From assembly GCA_948099385.1 (NCBI GenBank), contig CANUEZ040000167.1, positions 5,369,001 to 5,433,000 on the forward strand: a DNA stretch of 64,000 bases, in the 5' to 3' direction. The translations under genes and the position numbers were made by a program. Numbering within the stretch: position 1 is the first letter of the stretch; every line of letters begins with the position of its first letter. This document shows positions 1-12,059 of the stretch, in pieces. The DNA is from Fasciola hepatica (Eukaryota > Platyhelminthes > Trematoda > Plagiorchiida > Fasciolidae). The notes beneath the pieces are model-generated. The model saw nothing but the letters and a program-made list of their open reading frames with translations, was not told the DNA's origin and did no database searches.

Positions 1-1800
1 ATGTTTCACCTGCATTGATCAAATAATTATACCCATTCTTACCCGTTCTCTTTTATCTTGTCCTTCATCTTCCCTCGTTCATGAACTTCTCCTCATGGTC
101 GGCATCGAATTTGTGCCACTTCAGTCATTTCTATCTCTTTATCAAATGTGTTATCCCGTCATGAAAACTTCATCCGAATTCCCCCGAGTCAATCCTGCAA
201 ACTTTGATCAAACCATATCTCCCTCTGCCAATCACTGATAAGTTTCGTCCTAGCACTCAATTGCTTTTTGCTCCTGCTCCTTGCATATCAATTTATGCAC
301 TTATATATAGATATATATGCACCGTGTCCTGCACTATTTTGCCGGCTATTCCTAATGCTACAATCCCGCCGGCCCTCATGATATGCGTCCACTCTTTTTA
401 AATATGCGCCTCATGTTTAACGTATGAAATCCTTACAGATCATTCTTGCCATCCGTGTCACCCTTTACTTATTCCAATGTTCGCTACCCGTCCTACGATG
501 AGTTTTGTGCCCTGTCCGCTGACCATCTACTGCAGTGTAGCACATCCTAATTGCCATATAATCCCTAGCAATGAATCCCTCATTTTTCTCCACCGTCTCC
601 CGCTACCACCCTTTCCCATATCAACTCTTAGCCCCTTTCGTGCGTGCCTGACAGTTTTCAGACATCCCCAATTGAGCCACAGGTATTTCCTATGTGCCCT
701 TTAGTTTGGTCTGCTTTTCCACGTTCCACCGATTGTAATGTCAACTTCACGTCATGATGTTCTTTTCCAGTTCCAAATCGTTTGATCTGCCACTACCCGA
801 TTCCTCTGGCCCGTCACCACATGTTGCACCTGCATTGATCAAATAATTACACCCATTCTTACCCGTTCTCTTTTATCCTGTCCTTCACCTTCACTCTTCC
901 ATGAACTGCTCCTCACAGTCGTCATCGCTTCTGTGCTTCCGCATTCCTTTTTTCTCTCTGTTGGGCCGCCATGTCCACCTCTCATGAAGATAATTCACCA
1001 CGATATTCCAAAGGTAATCCTGCAACCATTTGATCTAACCTCACCTACCCCTCCCAAAGACTGATAATTTCTTTCTAGGACCTCATTGTTATTGATCCTG
1101 CCCCTCTTATATCTATACATATATATATAACGTATATATATTTACTTGCGCATGTATGTATATGTGCACGCGCTTTGCATCTTGCAGTTACTAACCGACC
1201 ATTTCTCTTACTATCATCCCGCCGATCGTCATGATGTGCATCCATCAATCTTACATGTCTGCATCACATCTACCGTATCCAATCCTTCTGAATCGTGTTT
1301 GCCATCCAATCCACCCTCTACGTCTTGCATTGCTCGCTCCCAGTTTTAAGATGAGTTTGTGCCCTGTCCGCCGACCATCCACTGCAGAGTACCAGTGCCT
1401 CGTTGATATCCAACCCACTGCAGTGCACCTCACTTTTTTCTTCATCGTCTCTCGCAGTTTCTTGTACCGATTTTTAGCCCATCTCAGGTATATCAGCCGG
1501 CCTCCAGATGTTTCCACCCGGACCAGTCGTGCTCCCCATCTGACCTTGACTTTCGAACTCACCGGGCGTTCATTCAAATCCGTCCTTGGGTTCGTTGAAA
1601 CTCCCTACAATCTCTATGGTGTACATACACTTACCCTATTTTCACCCTACTGTATTTTCTCTTCTGAGCCTTCTTATCCTACTTTTTCATGCAAACTTCC
1701 ACATTTTCACGAATTATATCTGTCCATTTCATCACCTGTATCAACAAGATCATGCACATGGCATGCTTTGGGAGTATCCGAAATAAACCAATATTATTTC
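1..1800 (+). repeat. Family A dispersed repeat, two diverged tandem units
   Basis: Two units about 850 bp apart share their order of landmarks: a CACCTGCATTGATCAAATAA start (near 8 and 827), a GATGAGTTTTGTGCCCTGTC-like block (near 497 and 1,350) and a CATGATATGCGTCCA-like block. The second unit carries a short TA-rich tract near 1,105-1,142 and ends near 1,800 with an ATCCGAAATAAAC motif followed by a TTATT-rich tail, like a retroposon 3' end. The open frames in it (for example 1,231-1,944) are low-complexity and resemble no protein family, so I treat them as chance frames. Further copies lie at 7,795-9,250 and 26,741-27,760, both on the minus strand. The class of the element is unknown to me. 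Confidence 0.75.
375..1800 (+). repeat. Left arm of 1.4-kb inverted repeat
   Basis: This stretch matches the reverse complement of 7,795-9,220 without any indel: paired positions always sum to 9,595 (477 with 9,118, 1,146 with 8,449, 1,786 with 7,809). Frames on the two arms translate identically except for single substitutions, such as C/A near 1,631, C/T near 1,762 and A/G near 785. I estimate above 99 percent identity, far higher than between any other repeat copies here. The match stops abruptly near 1,800 after AATAAACCAATATTATT and fades into ordinary family divergence near 365-375. Confidence 0.9.
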
Positions 1801-3589
1801 TGTTGTTGTTATCATATTCATTATAATTATATGGCAATATATTTTTATGGTAACAGCATAATGAGGCCCCAGTCTATGCGGAAATATCTCATCCTTGTGG
1901 TTTTTGCGAGAATTTGTCCTTCCCTAGAACTATGTCCTGCTTGACAATAATCCTGCACGGACCTCCAATGCCGTCGGTACGCACAAATAAGGTTTTCCGA
2001 CAAACTCTTCCAGTGCGTCAGCAATTTATATTTTGGATCTTCCAACCCCGCCCCCCCCCATTTTTCAGTTCATTTCTCATATCTCCACCATTCTTTGCAA
2101 TTTCCCAGCGACTTCTTACATTTTTCGTTAATGATGGTGTCCCTCCATAAAACTCGTAGTAATCTGAAAACCTTCTGATAATATTGCACTTCCCAGCCAT
2201 CTTGCTCGGTTTTTACAAGCTTTTGCACATACTCCATGCTTTTGGGTGAATTCTTTGGTCACCAGCAGACCTGATTACCTAACATTGGGTTTTACTTTTA
2301 TGGGGCTTTGTCTCGAGGTCTTGAAATAGTACGCGATTGGGACCGAATCCAAAAGGTTCCGACTTATGGGTTAGATGCTACGGGTGATCTCAAAGATAGT
2401 TCACTAGACAATGGGAAAATGGGAAAAAGGATGTCCATAATACAAATCTTGACAATGCCCCGATTTTGGTATTGAAGCTGAGCAGGCAAATAGACCTCTA
2501 GACAACGGAAATTAGTCCAGCCTTACAGAATTCGACTTATCTCCCGCAGCACTAAAGACTCCGACTTGTAAAATCTATCAGAAATCACAGAGCGAGATTG
2601 TGAACCGCACTTCCAGCACGGCCTTCACTTCCACTATCATTCTTATCATCTTAGACTACTCAAACTGCATCCTTACCCTTTAGTATGCGCACATCAATTT
2701 AAGCCTCGCAAGCTCTCTGATTATATTTTCACCCTTCTCGCCTGATTCTGCACAGCTGCAAGCCTCGGTTTCCTTCGAAATGAACCATTACTTCCCCCAC
2801 CCAAATTTGCAATATCCTATATTACCTCAGCTCAAACCGACCACCCCTACTCCATCGATTTTGCCCCACTCGGTTTCCGCCCGACACAGGTTATCCACTG
2901 CCTACCAACGATTTCCTTCTTGGACCACCTTCGCCACACCCCTAAATTAGTCGCCATTTAACCTATGGGCAATTTTGAAGCTCCAGTTTCAACATAGTGT
3001 TCCGCTCCACTTCAGACGAAGCTCCACCAGCAGTTGAACCTCCTTCTTATCTCCACAGAAATACCGACGGCCCGGCACCTGACACCAGTACGTTGCTCAT
3101 CCTGAAGCAAAATTCTTCCCTACTAGTTCTTAAGTCACTCGGTCACTTGGAAAATATCGGATCAGCGATCCCCGGCCCCTGAGCGAAACCCAAAAACAAC
3201 ACTGGCGGTTCAGTTCAGTTCGGTTCACAGGAAGCCTACGGCGGGGTGCAAGAATTGCCCAGTTTCTAGCGCTGTGAGCTCTCTTTTGGTCTGTCACTGC
3301 TGTGACAAGAAGGAAGGTCAGGCCTCCTCCGACCTAAAGGCAGGGGAAAACGGAGATGGGAAGACCCGCCTTCACTGTGCACCAACCCGAAGAGCCTGCA
3401 GGGTCGTTGCCGCGGGCTACTAGCAGCTTGTTCCCGGTCATCCGTAGGACTGTGAGTTGCGTGAAGTTACGCAAGTCCAACGGGCTCACAGTTGATAAGC
3501 CGAATGAAACGACGAATATGATGGCAGTGGTGACGTAGGGTCGAAGACGAAGTTGTGGGGGGGGGGGGGTGAGAGAAAAGTAGTCCCAC
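1801..3589. other. No recognisable gene
   Basis: This is AT-rich DNA directly after the family A 3' end, then unrecognised sequence. It holds a C-run near 2,048-2,060 and a G13 run at 3,557-3,569. The open frames are under 100 codons and match nothing I know. Part of 2,700-3,330 could be the untranslated leader of an element, but nothing in the sequence shows it. Confidence 0.5.
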
Positions 3590-5620
3590 TCACCGCCCCT
3601 TTTCTTCAAACACATTGTTATATTGCCCACCAAATCTTTTCTTGAAATCCCTAACTGTCGGTGCTGAAATCACCTCGTCCGGTCGTCTATTCTGGTCGTC
3701 GGCTATCCCAAAGGTGAGAAACATTTTTTCTCTCAGCTGAGTTCAAGCTACATCCTTCCGTGGCTCAGGGGCATTTCTTGGGACTACGGTGTCGGCAACC
3801 GGCATCAATATTGGTCCCATATCTACACTAATGTCAAACACTCCTTTCAATATTTTGAGGGCCTCCTATATTCCCGCGAGCACAAGTTTAGTCTCTGGAG
3901 GAGCTGCTCATAACTGCGCCACCGCAGGTAGTCATACCACCTCATGAAAGATCTCTGCATCTGCTTCATGATCCCAATGTCTTTTGCCTTGATCGGCCGC
4001 CAAGCCTAGATATAAGTTTTCGGTTGGTTTCTCACAACATTTTGAGGCAAAGGAACCTTCGAAATTCTCGTAGCCAATTCCTTCTTGAGCTGCCCCAAAG
4101 CTCTGAAGGTTTTCTGGGCGGCCGAGCTCAATTGTTAACTTGGTGGTTACAACCTAAGTATCTCTTACTCAACTTACTTGTTAGATTTTTGCCTACCGAC
4201 CCGTTGGTTTCAACTGCCTCAACGGGAGTATCCATCTGCCATTCGCTAAATACAGGCATATTTTAGTATTCAGTGGCGGATCCCATAGTACGGACCACTG
4301 GTAAAACCTGTTCAGATTCAGCCGAGCGGAACAGTTCGATGTAGACACGACCACTTTGGCATCATCCGAGAAAGCAAAGAGGGGGTTCTCTGAACCCACT
4401 GCAAGGTCGTTAAGCAAAATTGATGTTACTAGGAGCCTCATCACCGAACCCCAAGGGCAAGCTGCGGCCCAGAAAACCAGCTGGCGAAACAATCCCCACT
4501 ACTAAAACCTGGGTGCTTTTGTAACCATCGTTTATGACGAACCCGTCAAAAGCTTTGTTATATGGTGATCTCACGAAAACACTCACTAACCTGCAAAATA
4601 TGCGTGTGTCGCACTATTTGCATTTCTGTGAACTAGCCTTTGTTTAGTAGCTTCCAAAGAGCTACTTTGTCGTATCCTAGCTTTAACCATCGTGACTCAC
4701 GTGCTTGTCTGTCGCACTCCGTGAACTGTGCCTTGTTTTTTGAGTCTTCATTATCTCACATTTGAGGTTTGTGTACATTTTACGACGGTAATGGTTCAAT
4801 AATTGAGTATCGTCGAAACATCGAACCAGGCTCTTTCTGGTTTCGGGATCCGTGCGAATTGGCTGCATGTAGCTCGAAAGCATTTTACGGCTTCCGCCCA
4901 TTACACAATTCGTGATCTAAGCTACAGTTTGGGGTGGTTAGGCCTGAATGCCGCTGGTCTGATATGTGGGAGGCGGTGGCCTAATTAGTCGAAGACCTTT
5001 TGGTAGCTAGGGTGAAGTATACAAACTTTTGTCGCCCCTACTTATTATACAGGTTACCTTTCCAAGGGAGTGTAACAGATTGGTTATGCCTGAAGGAAGT
5101 CTAGCAAAACCATATGGATCTAGTACCAGTAGACAATGTGCAGCTACTTGTGCTACTATCTTGTCCCTGAAAATTCCGTTTATCACCTTAAGGACACTCA
5201 AGATGAGGCCGCTCGGAAGGTAATTAAAGCAACCCTCACTCCCTCTGCCCTTGTACCTTGTGCGAACCGTGTATCTCGTCTGATCCCTCGAGGTGACACT
5301 CTCTTCCATTGATAGGTTAAACAGCCCAGTGAAAGGCTCCGTAAGTAATTCATCCAGCGGCTTCAGAACTTCCGGGTGGACATCTTTGGGCCCTGCCGTT
5401 TTGGATGCCCCTAATCTGCTGAAGGTGGTACCTACTTCTGAGATACCTAATAAGGGGCATACAACTTCGTTCAGTACCAATGCAATAATGGCCCACAGAA
5501 CACTTTCGAGGAAAGAGTTTTCCCTCTGGGTAAATAAAATAGTATCAGGTAATTTCCTGTGCACTCGGGACCCAGTGGACTTGGCTGGTCAACCATGGCT
5601 GGGACGCTAGCTTCCGCGCG
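3590..5620 (-). mobile_element. Decayed CR1-like LINE (RT and C-terminal region)
   Basis: Read on the minus strand the RT core is in order but broken by stops and frameshifts. At about 5,450-5,330 is a linker-to-RT motif (KTAGPKDVHPEVLKPL, normally KA.GPD). Near 5,230-5,060 is a degenerate form of the NYRP.SLTS..KV.E block followed by a QHGF-like block. At about 4,390-4,280 is the catalytic box as FSDDAKV (normally F/YADD) and a WSVLWDPPLNTK segment. Near 4,000-3,620 lies a remnant of the LINE C-terminus (SYEQLLQRLNLCSREYRR and a decayed WN.LP box). The endonuclease is not recognisable, so the copy is 5'-truncated or decayed beyond about 5,620. It lies inside the spacer of the inverted repeat. 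Confidence 0.75.
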
Positions 5621-6935
5621 CTTATGAATGGGGCCACCTGATATTTTAAACGTCCTTTACCGTCCCGTATGCAAGACCGCTGACCTTCTCCGTAATTTTT
5701 TCCTCTGTCTATCCACCAGTCTACCGCCATCTCGATCTCTCAGAGAAAACCCTGGTCAACGCCGGAACCTTTCCGAAGCGCAGCACCTCAGCGTGCTGAC
5801 CACTAACCATAGCCTCCCTTGGACACCATCTCCTAGTGAATACTCCACGGTTAGGTTCGGAATATCCCTTAGGTATCTGGTGGGCACAGATCTAGGGGGA
5901 GGCCGAAAACCGATGTCACGTGCATGTTTCCTCCTCATCGGTTTGCTTCGGGGAGTAGAGGGCATCCGAGGGGAGCATTGCCCCAGAATTGGTAGACCGT
6001 CGTAACCTCTGGGGCGTTTTTCGTCTCTTTGGTCTTCACGAACTACCCTACTCTCATCTGTCATTCTTAGAGGCTGAGGCGTGCACCGGGGCCCAATTCT
6101 CCGGTAAACTGTGTAACAGGCGCGCCAAGCCAGGTGGAGGGTAACCAAAACCTCAAAACCTCGGTGACATGGCTCCTAGCATGTGGAGATGGAGGATGCT
6201 TCCCAGGCAGGCGAGATTTGTTGGATGCAACGGCTGCCTAGGAAATTCGTTCATTCAACAGGGCTGCATGCACATGGTTCGAGGTGACCTCTACCGAAGG
6301 TAAACGTGCTCCTAGAAAGCCACCAGAAACCAGGCACAAAGATCTCTAGGATGCTTTGGGCATCTGGGGTCAGCAGACCAACATCCAAAAGGCGTATTAG
6401 CTTCTGCATTGGCCACAGACCCCCAAAGCGAGGACTTCGCTCTACCCGGCAGGTAGCACCTGGCTGTGCATAGGCCGGAAGTGCAACCTCTAACCAAAGC
6501 AAAGTAGCACTGAAGACAGCTCTCCATCCCACCGTCCTTCATGGGTTTTGTCCCCATAGTTTGCTTCAGTCATACTACGGCGCCCCCGGTAAGCGATGAG
6601 TCTTGTGCTCCCCCAGTGGCTGAATGGACCCAAAACTTCAAAGTTATGTATTAGCTGAGCATTCAACAACCTATGGTCAAGTCACTGTACTGCTCTAGCT
6701 AAACAATGGAACTTAGTAACAAAAAAGGCTGAGTCAGAATTTGTTGGAACTTCCTATGCCTCTTTGCGGCATCACCAGGTGCGGCAAGGTCGTGTATAAG
6801 GGAATTAGATTTAATGTTTGCGATAAGCGGTAACATCAGAAGCGCAACCGGCTCTCTTATGGTGATCTTAAGCTGCATATAGAGCATTCCAACCTAGAGT
6901 GGGTCTGCACGAGCCGCGTAAGTGAGCGTAGATCA
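5621..6935. other. Unrecognised DNA inside the inverted-repeat spacer
   Basis: Frames of up to 130 codons occur on the minus strand (5,756-6,148 and 6,251-6,532), but they are arginine/proline-rich, overlap each other and show no family motif. This could be the badly decayed 5' half of the LINE at 3,590-5,620, since it lies upstream of its RT in the same direction. I see no GDFN or SDH endonuclease motifs to prove it. Confidence 0.4.
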
Positions 6936-7514
6936 TTGACGCAAGGAGATCTAGAAGAAAAGGGGTGGTCCCTCTCCTCTGAAACCATGGTGGCGCCTGA
7001 CGGTCAGCAGAATCCAATTCTAGCCACCTCCACCTCGCAACCAATTAAGAAAGCAGTTACCATGCATCATTCGAAGAAACCACTACGCGGAGAGTCACCA
7101 GAGAACAAAACCTCAGCTGTTGATGAAAACAATATCTGTTCAGAATCGATCGAAGCGAGAGCAGTTGTGCTATAATCTGACCTGGCCCATCGTAAAGCAC
7201 AGGCAGTGAAACCCCTGCCGAGTGTAACCGTAGGAGTGACTGCAGCGAGGGTCACAGACCAACTGGTGTCAAATGCGGCCTGGAAACTACAGGCAGAGGC
7301 AGTCAGTGCCAGGCGAATAATATTCTGGGACTCTTTCCTAAGAGGTTCATACCAAAGCGAGACCGCAAACTTGCTCCTAGGAGCCCTAGCAAACTCCAAG
7401 GTCCCGAGCCCAGCTGAAAGCTCTTGGCTGTTCCCCGAAACCGAACACAGGACAACGGGCATACTAACGGGTTTTGACACCAGGAACCAGGTCAGGAGAG
7501 TCCTCCCTCAATAA
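6936..7514 (+). pseudogene. Unrecognised open frame with one internal stop
   Basis: Two open segments, 6,936-7,175 and 7,206-7,514, share one reading frame and are separated by one stop plus a few codons, giving about 190 residues if read through. The composition is polar and Ser/Thr/Ala-rich, with no membrane segment, zinc knuckle or RT motif. The reverse strand (7,067-7,480) is also open, which suggests base composition more than coding. It could be a remnant of an ORF1 or gag-like protein, but I do not recognise it and give no function. Confidence 0.2.
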
Positions 7515-7794
7515 GAACGATTTAAAAATCACTGCCAATTAGTTGGCGAGTCTCCACAGACAGAGCATTACATGTGGGATAGAATCTTACGGCCCGGAAA
7601 CGATATTTCGGGAAACCGATCATGAAAATAAACCCAAAGCTCCCGAGGTTGCCTGAAAGTCGCCTGATTAAAATAGAAACCGCAAGGGCGAACCCAAAAG
7701 CCAATCTTCCAAGGAACCATAGGCTTCGTAATCCAGAGGCACCCGGAGTTACCGACCGTCCAAGCTTAGTTTCCAGCAGCTCTGAAGTAATACA

Positions 7795-9220
7795 GTAATA
7801 ATATTGGTTTATTTCGGATACTCCCAAAGCATACCATGTGCATGATCTTGTTGATACAGGTGATGAAATGGACAGATATAATTCGTGAAAATGTGGAAGT
7901 TTGCATGAAAAAGTAGGATAAGAAGGCTCAGAAGAGAAAATACAGTAGGGTGAAAATAGGGTAAGTTTATGTACACCATAGAGATTGTAGGGAGTTTCAA
8001 CGAACCCAAGGACGGATTTGAATGAACGCCCGGTGAGTTCGAAAGTCAAGGTCAGATGGGGAGCACGACTGGTCCGGGTGGAAACATCTGGAGGCCGGCT
8101 GATATACCTGAGATGGGCTAAAAATCGGTACAAGAAACTGCGAGAGACGATGAAGAAAAAAGTGAGGTGCACTGCAGTGGGTTGGATATCAACGAGGCAC
8201 TGGTACTCTGCAGTGGATGGTCGGCGGACAGGGCACAAACTCATCTTAAAACTGGGAGCGAGCAATGCAAGACGTAGAGGGTGGATTGGATGGCAAACAC
8301 GATTCAGAAGGATTGGATACGGTAGATGTGATGCAGACATGTAAGATTGATGGATGCACATCATGACGATCGGCGGGATGATAGTAAGAGAAATGGTCGG
8401 TTAGTAACTGCAAGATGCAAAGCGCGTGCACATATACATACATGCGCAAGTAAATATATATACGTTATATATATATGTATAGATATAAGAGGGGCAGGAT
8501 CAATAACAATGAGGTCCTAGAAAGAAATTATCAGTCTTTGGGAGGGGTAGGTGAGGTTAGATCAAATGGTTGCAGGATTACCTTTGGAATATCGTGGTGA
8601 ATTATCTTCATGAGAGGTGGACATGGCGGCCCAACAGAGAGAAAAAAGGAATGCGGAAGCACAGAAGCGATGACGACTGTGAGGAGCAGTTCATGGAAGA
8701 GTGAAGGTGAAGGACAGGATAAAAGAGAACGGGTAAGAATGGGTGTAATTATTTGATCAATGCAGGTGCAACATGTGGTGACGGGCCAGAGGAATCGGGT
8801 AGTGGCAGACCAAACGATTTGGAACTGAAAAAGAACATCATGACGTGAAGTTGACATTACAATCGGTGGAACGTGGAAAAGCAGACCAAACTAAAGGGCA
8901 CATAGGAAATACCTGTGGCTCAATTGGGGATGTCTGAAAACTGTCAGGCACGCACGAAAGGGGCTAAGAGTTGATATGGGAAAGGGTGGTAGCGGGAGAC
9001 GGTGGAGAAAAATGAGGGATTCATTGCTAGGGATTATATGGCAATTAGGATGTGCTACACTGCAGTAGATGGTCAGCGGACAGGGCACAAAACTCATCGT
9101 AGGACGGGTAGCGAACATTGGAATAAGTAAAGGGTGACACGGATGGCAAGAATGATCTGTAAGGATTTCATACGTTAAACATGAGGCGCGTATTTAAAAA
9201 GAGTGGACGCATATCATGAG
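7795..9220 (-). repeat. Right arm of 1.4-kb inverted repeat (family A)
   Basis: This is the reverse complement of 375-1,800, nearly base for base, including the TA-rich tract (here 8,453-8,487) and the AATAAA-like 3' motif near 7,800. Family A similarity continues weakly to about 9,250 (CTACTTTTCATGATACCATCCCGCT reversed), so this copy ends mid-element outward. The inner boundary differs from the left arm: after the motif the sequence reads ACTGTATTACTTC in place of TCTGTTGTTGTTATC. Confidence 0.9.
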
Positions 9221-9250
9221 GGTCAGCGGGATGGTATCATGAAAAGTAGC

Positions 9251-9774
9251 GGCTTCATAGTTCAGGGGTATGGAGTAGACTTCCATAGATGCTAATGATC
9301 TAGCTCTGAGAAACTTGAGGTAACTTTCCCGAAACTGCGCTTTTAAGTGCGATTCGGGTTAACTTGGACACCTTCCCATCCACACCGCGTCCTTTGATAC
9401 CACCTTTGCTCCCCATCATCCCCTCATTGTTAGTATCGCCCATCCCGGGGCCTCGGTAATGATTGAATAATATCCTGCACATTTTAGGAATGTGAGAAAT
9501 GTGGTCCGCTCCCCGGAGGCAAAAGCCAAGAAAAACAAAGATTCAGCAGCCGCAGGGACCGGAACTGCCAGAAAACGTTTTTCTGGCATTAGCACGATGA
9601 TTCCTGTTCCTTATCCAATAGCCCTATCTCTGTCTGCTAATGTTTCTGGTGAGCGTGCTCTAAGAATTTAAGCCCTCAACCGCTTAAGTATTTCCAAAAG
9701 CCGATGGAGCTCAGAAAGCAAGTGGCGGATGAGAACATCAACGTGATGATGTAAAATCCATGTTGGAAAAACAT
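9251..9774. other. No recognisable gene
   Basis: About 520 bp between family A and the LINE leader. The only frame of note (9,300-9,482, minus) is 60 codons without motifs. I see nothing else in it. Confidence 0.5.
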
Positions 9775-10400
9775 TACTCATTCGCTTACAGCTATATCCC
9801 TTCCGGCTACTGTTGTACTGCTTTTCCCAAATTTATTTATGACTACACTGTTTCGCATTCCGCAATTAATCTGCGCTTGATGAACTTACTTCTCCTATCG
9901 CAGTCTGGATTTCCTACTGGGGTTACTTTGCGGACAGTTGGTACGGTAGTGAGTCACACTGACTCACTTGGTTTTACTTTCTCGATTGGGTCGACTGATC
10001 GTAGGCGCTCTGCTCATTTAAACTAACTTTCGGCTGCCACGCTCAGAAGGTTGTTCTTTGGCCTGATTAGGCTTGAAGAACTGATTATCTTTGTTGAGTC
10101 AACAGGACAGGTTTTACTCATTTATGCTTTTTGGCCAACCTTTCCGTTTTTATAGAATTTTGTCCAATTTTGACCATCTATTCGGCTGGATGAAGATTGA
10201 GTAGCACCGTCAAAGGTACGATCGCTATGCACTTATATTTTCCCTCTTTATCAGTGCAGCTAAGTGGGCAGAGCAATCGTATGAATATTTGGGTTGTTCA
10301 TCGATTCGAGCTACCTGATGCCCTGAGGCTCCATGGTGGTTTCCAGAATAAGTGAAGCTCAGTCTCCGGTCAATCGAGCATTGATTCGTTGATCAGGCTT
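9775..10400 (+). repeat. LINE leader repeat (family E), copy 1
   Basis: This aligns with 45,565-46,190 through a series of shared blocks: TTTGCGGACAGTTGGTACGG against TTTGCGGACGTTAAGTATGG, TATTTGGGTTGTTCATCGAT against GATTTGGGTTCGGCATCCAC, and GGTCAATCGAGCATTGATTC against GGTGGATCGAGCAGTCAGTC. In both places an endonuclease/RT remnant of the CR1-like group follows, so it is most likely the 5' untranslated leader of that LINE family. Confidence 0.6.
9948..9968. promoter_or_regulatory. Perfect 9-bp inverted repeat of an AP-1-like heptamer in the LINE leader
   Basis: AGTGAGTCA, three bases, then TGACTCACT. Each arm holds TGAGTCA or its complement, the consensus bound by bZIP (AP-1-type) factors. 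It lies in the presumed 5' leader, where a LINE's internal promoter would be. The second leader copy near 45,745 has lost the symmetry, so this may be chance. Confidence 0.25.
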
Positions 10401-12059
10401 CACCCGGACCAGAACTCGAACGTTTTGATCACTGCCTTGTGTATCACGGAAACCTGCCTCCCATAAGATAACTCATCCGGAGAAATAGATAATAGTGAAA
10501 ACTAGCTGATTCACAGGTAATCCAGCCAAGGTCGAACCGGAGGTGTTTTACTCTAGCCCCCCCCCCCAGTATTTCATCCCATTCCAAAGCCGTTTCAACT
10601 GCGGCACATTCTTAAACTGGTGGAAGAAAGCCGTAGTCAAGCCCATTTTCGGAAAAGGTGACCAGCAATTTCCATCTGCCTGCAGGCCGATAAGTCTAAC
10701 CAGTATCACTAGCAAGTTCTTCGAGCGCATCTTCAAACGCGTGATGCTAGGCCGTCTGCCGACGAATATATTAATTTCCGCCTTCCCGGGTGAATTGCTG
10801 CCAGGCAGTTCACGCATCACCAACACTTTAACTGCCACGGATAGTTTGAATCAGGCCTACAACCAGGGTGAAACCTCCCAAGTCACCCTCGTAGACTTTG
10901 CGAAAGTATTGAAAGGAGTAACACATTCAAACTTACTGTACAAGCTGGAATTGCATGGTATCACCAGTAGGCTTTTCCCGGTACTAAAGAGCTCACTGTT
11001 TGGGAGCGCCTTCACTGAGAGAGTAGAAGCTTCCTATTCTCCCCCACCCCAGTCTCTGTAGGAGTCCCTTAGGGCTCCTTTCTAGACTTTTTGCTGTTCC
11101 TGGTCTCCATGGATGACCTTCCAGAAAGCTTGAAGTCCAGCATCACCGTATATGCTGGTGATGTGACCATCTAGGGTTCTTCAAGTGCAAAACTGCAGGC
11201 GGCTATGGATGCAGCCAAGCGCTGGTCATTCGACTGGAGCCTACCGGTGAACAACGGTAAATGCGTCTGTATATCCTTCGGTGGCACTGTGGACCAGCCC
11301 TTCCGGAACAACGGTACATCTCAGATTCAGGGGGTTCACCGGCATGAAATACCATGTTGTTGGCTGGCCGGTGACCCCCTTTCATCACCATATCAACCGA
11401 AACTGGCAGTGCTGCCCTCAGAATTTCAAACTTCACTGAGAGGAAGCTCCTCCATATATCAAAGGAAAACCTTCGGGTTCTTTACGGCAACTACGTCCGC
11501 CCCATCCTAGAATATGGCAGCCTTATTGGGCACCCGGGTCTCCGACGTGACGATAACTATCTCCAGCGCGTACAGAAAGATCCAAGAAGGCTGTGCAGGT
11601 GCAGGCCGACCTTTCTTGCCCGTTAAAAGTGACCTCCATCTCCTAGGTATGAGGCATGTTTGAAGAGATATTTCCCTATTCTTCGGCCTTTTATCTTCCG
11701 GACCGGTTGATCATTTCTTCACGCGACCGCACTTAGATACTACTACAGGACATTCGAAGAAACCAGCTAAGCATCACCCACGGACATTCATACGCCAACA
11801 CTTTCATGTCAAGTGTGACTACTCTTTGGAACATACTCCCACAAGAGGTAGTGTAGGTCCCAAAAATGAGGCTTTTAAACAGATGCCAGATATGCACGTT
11901 GGGCTTTCAATTACTCCGCCGCCAAACTATTAGCCAGGATACAACTGTAATTGGTGAGAACACTGCTTGTACAGTTGGTTGTGCAATCCAAATCAACGTG
12001 ATCGGCCCCACGTGATACAGTCTCCAACAAAGAGTCTAGTGTGCCCAGACGGTCTAGAA

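Larger units (their letters stand above)
9775..11960 (+). mobile_element. CR1-like LINE: leader plus RT, endonuclease mostly deleted
   Basis: A leader at 9,775-10,400 is shared with a second LINE at 45,565. It runs into a start of endonuclease coding near 10,420-10,465 (ALCITETCLP, normally ITETWL), and then RT begins at about 10,560, so most of the endonuclease is missing. The 10,543-11,061 frame contains WWKKAVVKPIFGKGD and CRPISLTSITSKFFERIF, then DFAKVLKGVTHSNLLYKL. Stops then interrupt: GVP-GSF near 11,058, a decayed catalytic box YAGDV near 11,150 and KRWSFDWSLPVNNGKC near 11,220. A frameshift near 11,480 leads to YVRPILEYGSLI near 11,500. The 3' part trails off near 11,960. Confidence 0.8.

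Noticed and set aside
1231..1944. 237-codon open frame, with a 280-codon counterpart at 7,522-8,364 on the minus strand
   Set aside because: The same DNA is the inverted repeat, so the conservation is at nucleotide level. The protein is low-complexity (Ser/Pro/Phe/Leu-rich), the opposite strand is open too, and the longer one simply runs out of the repeat into unrelated DNA.
3557..3569. G13 homopolymer, and C-runs near 2,050, 10,557 and 50,831
   Set aside because: Simple runs with no surrounding structure; they may also be places where sequencing length is uncertain.
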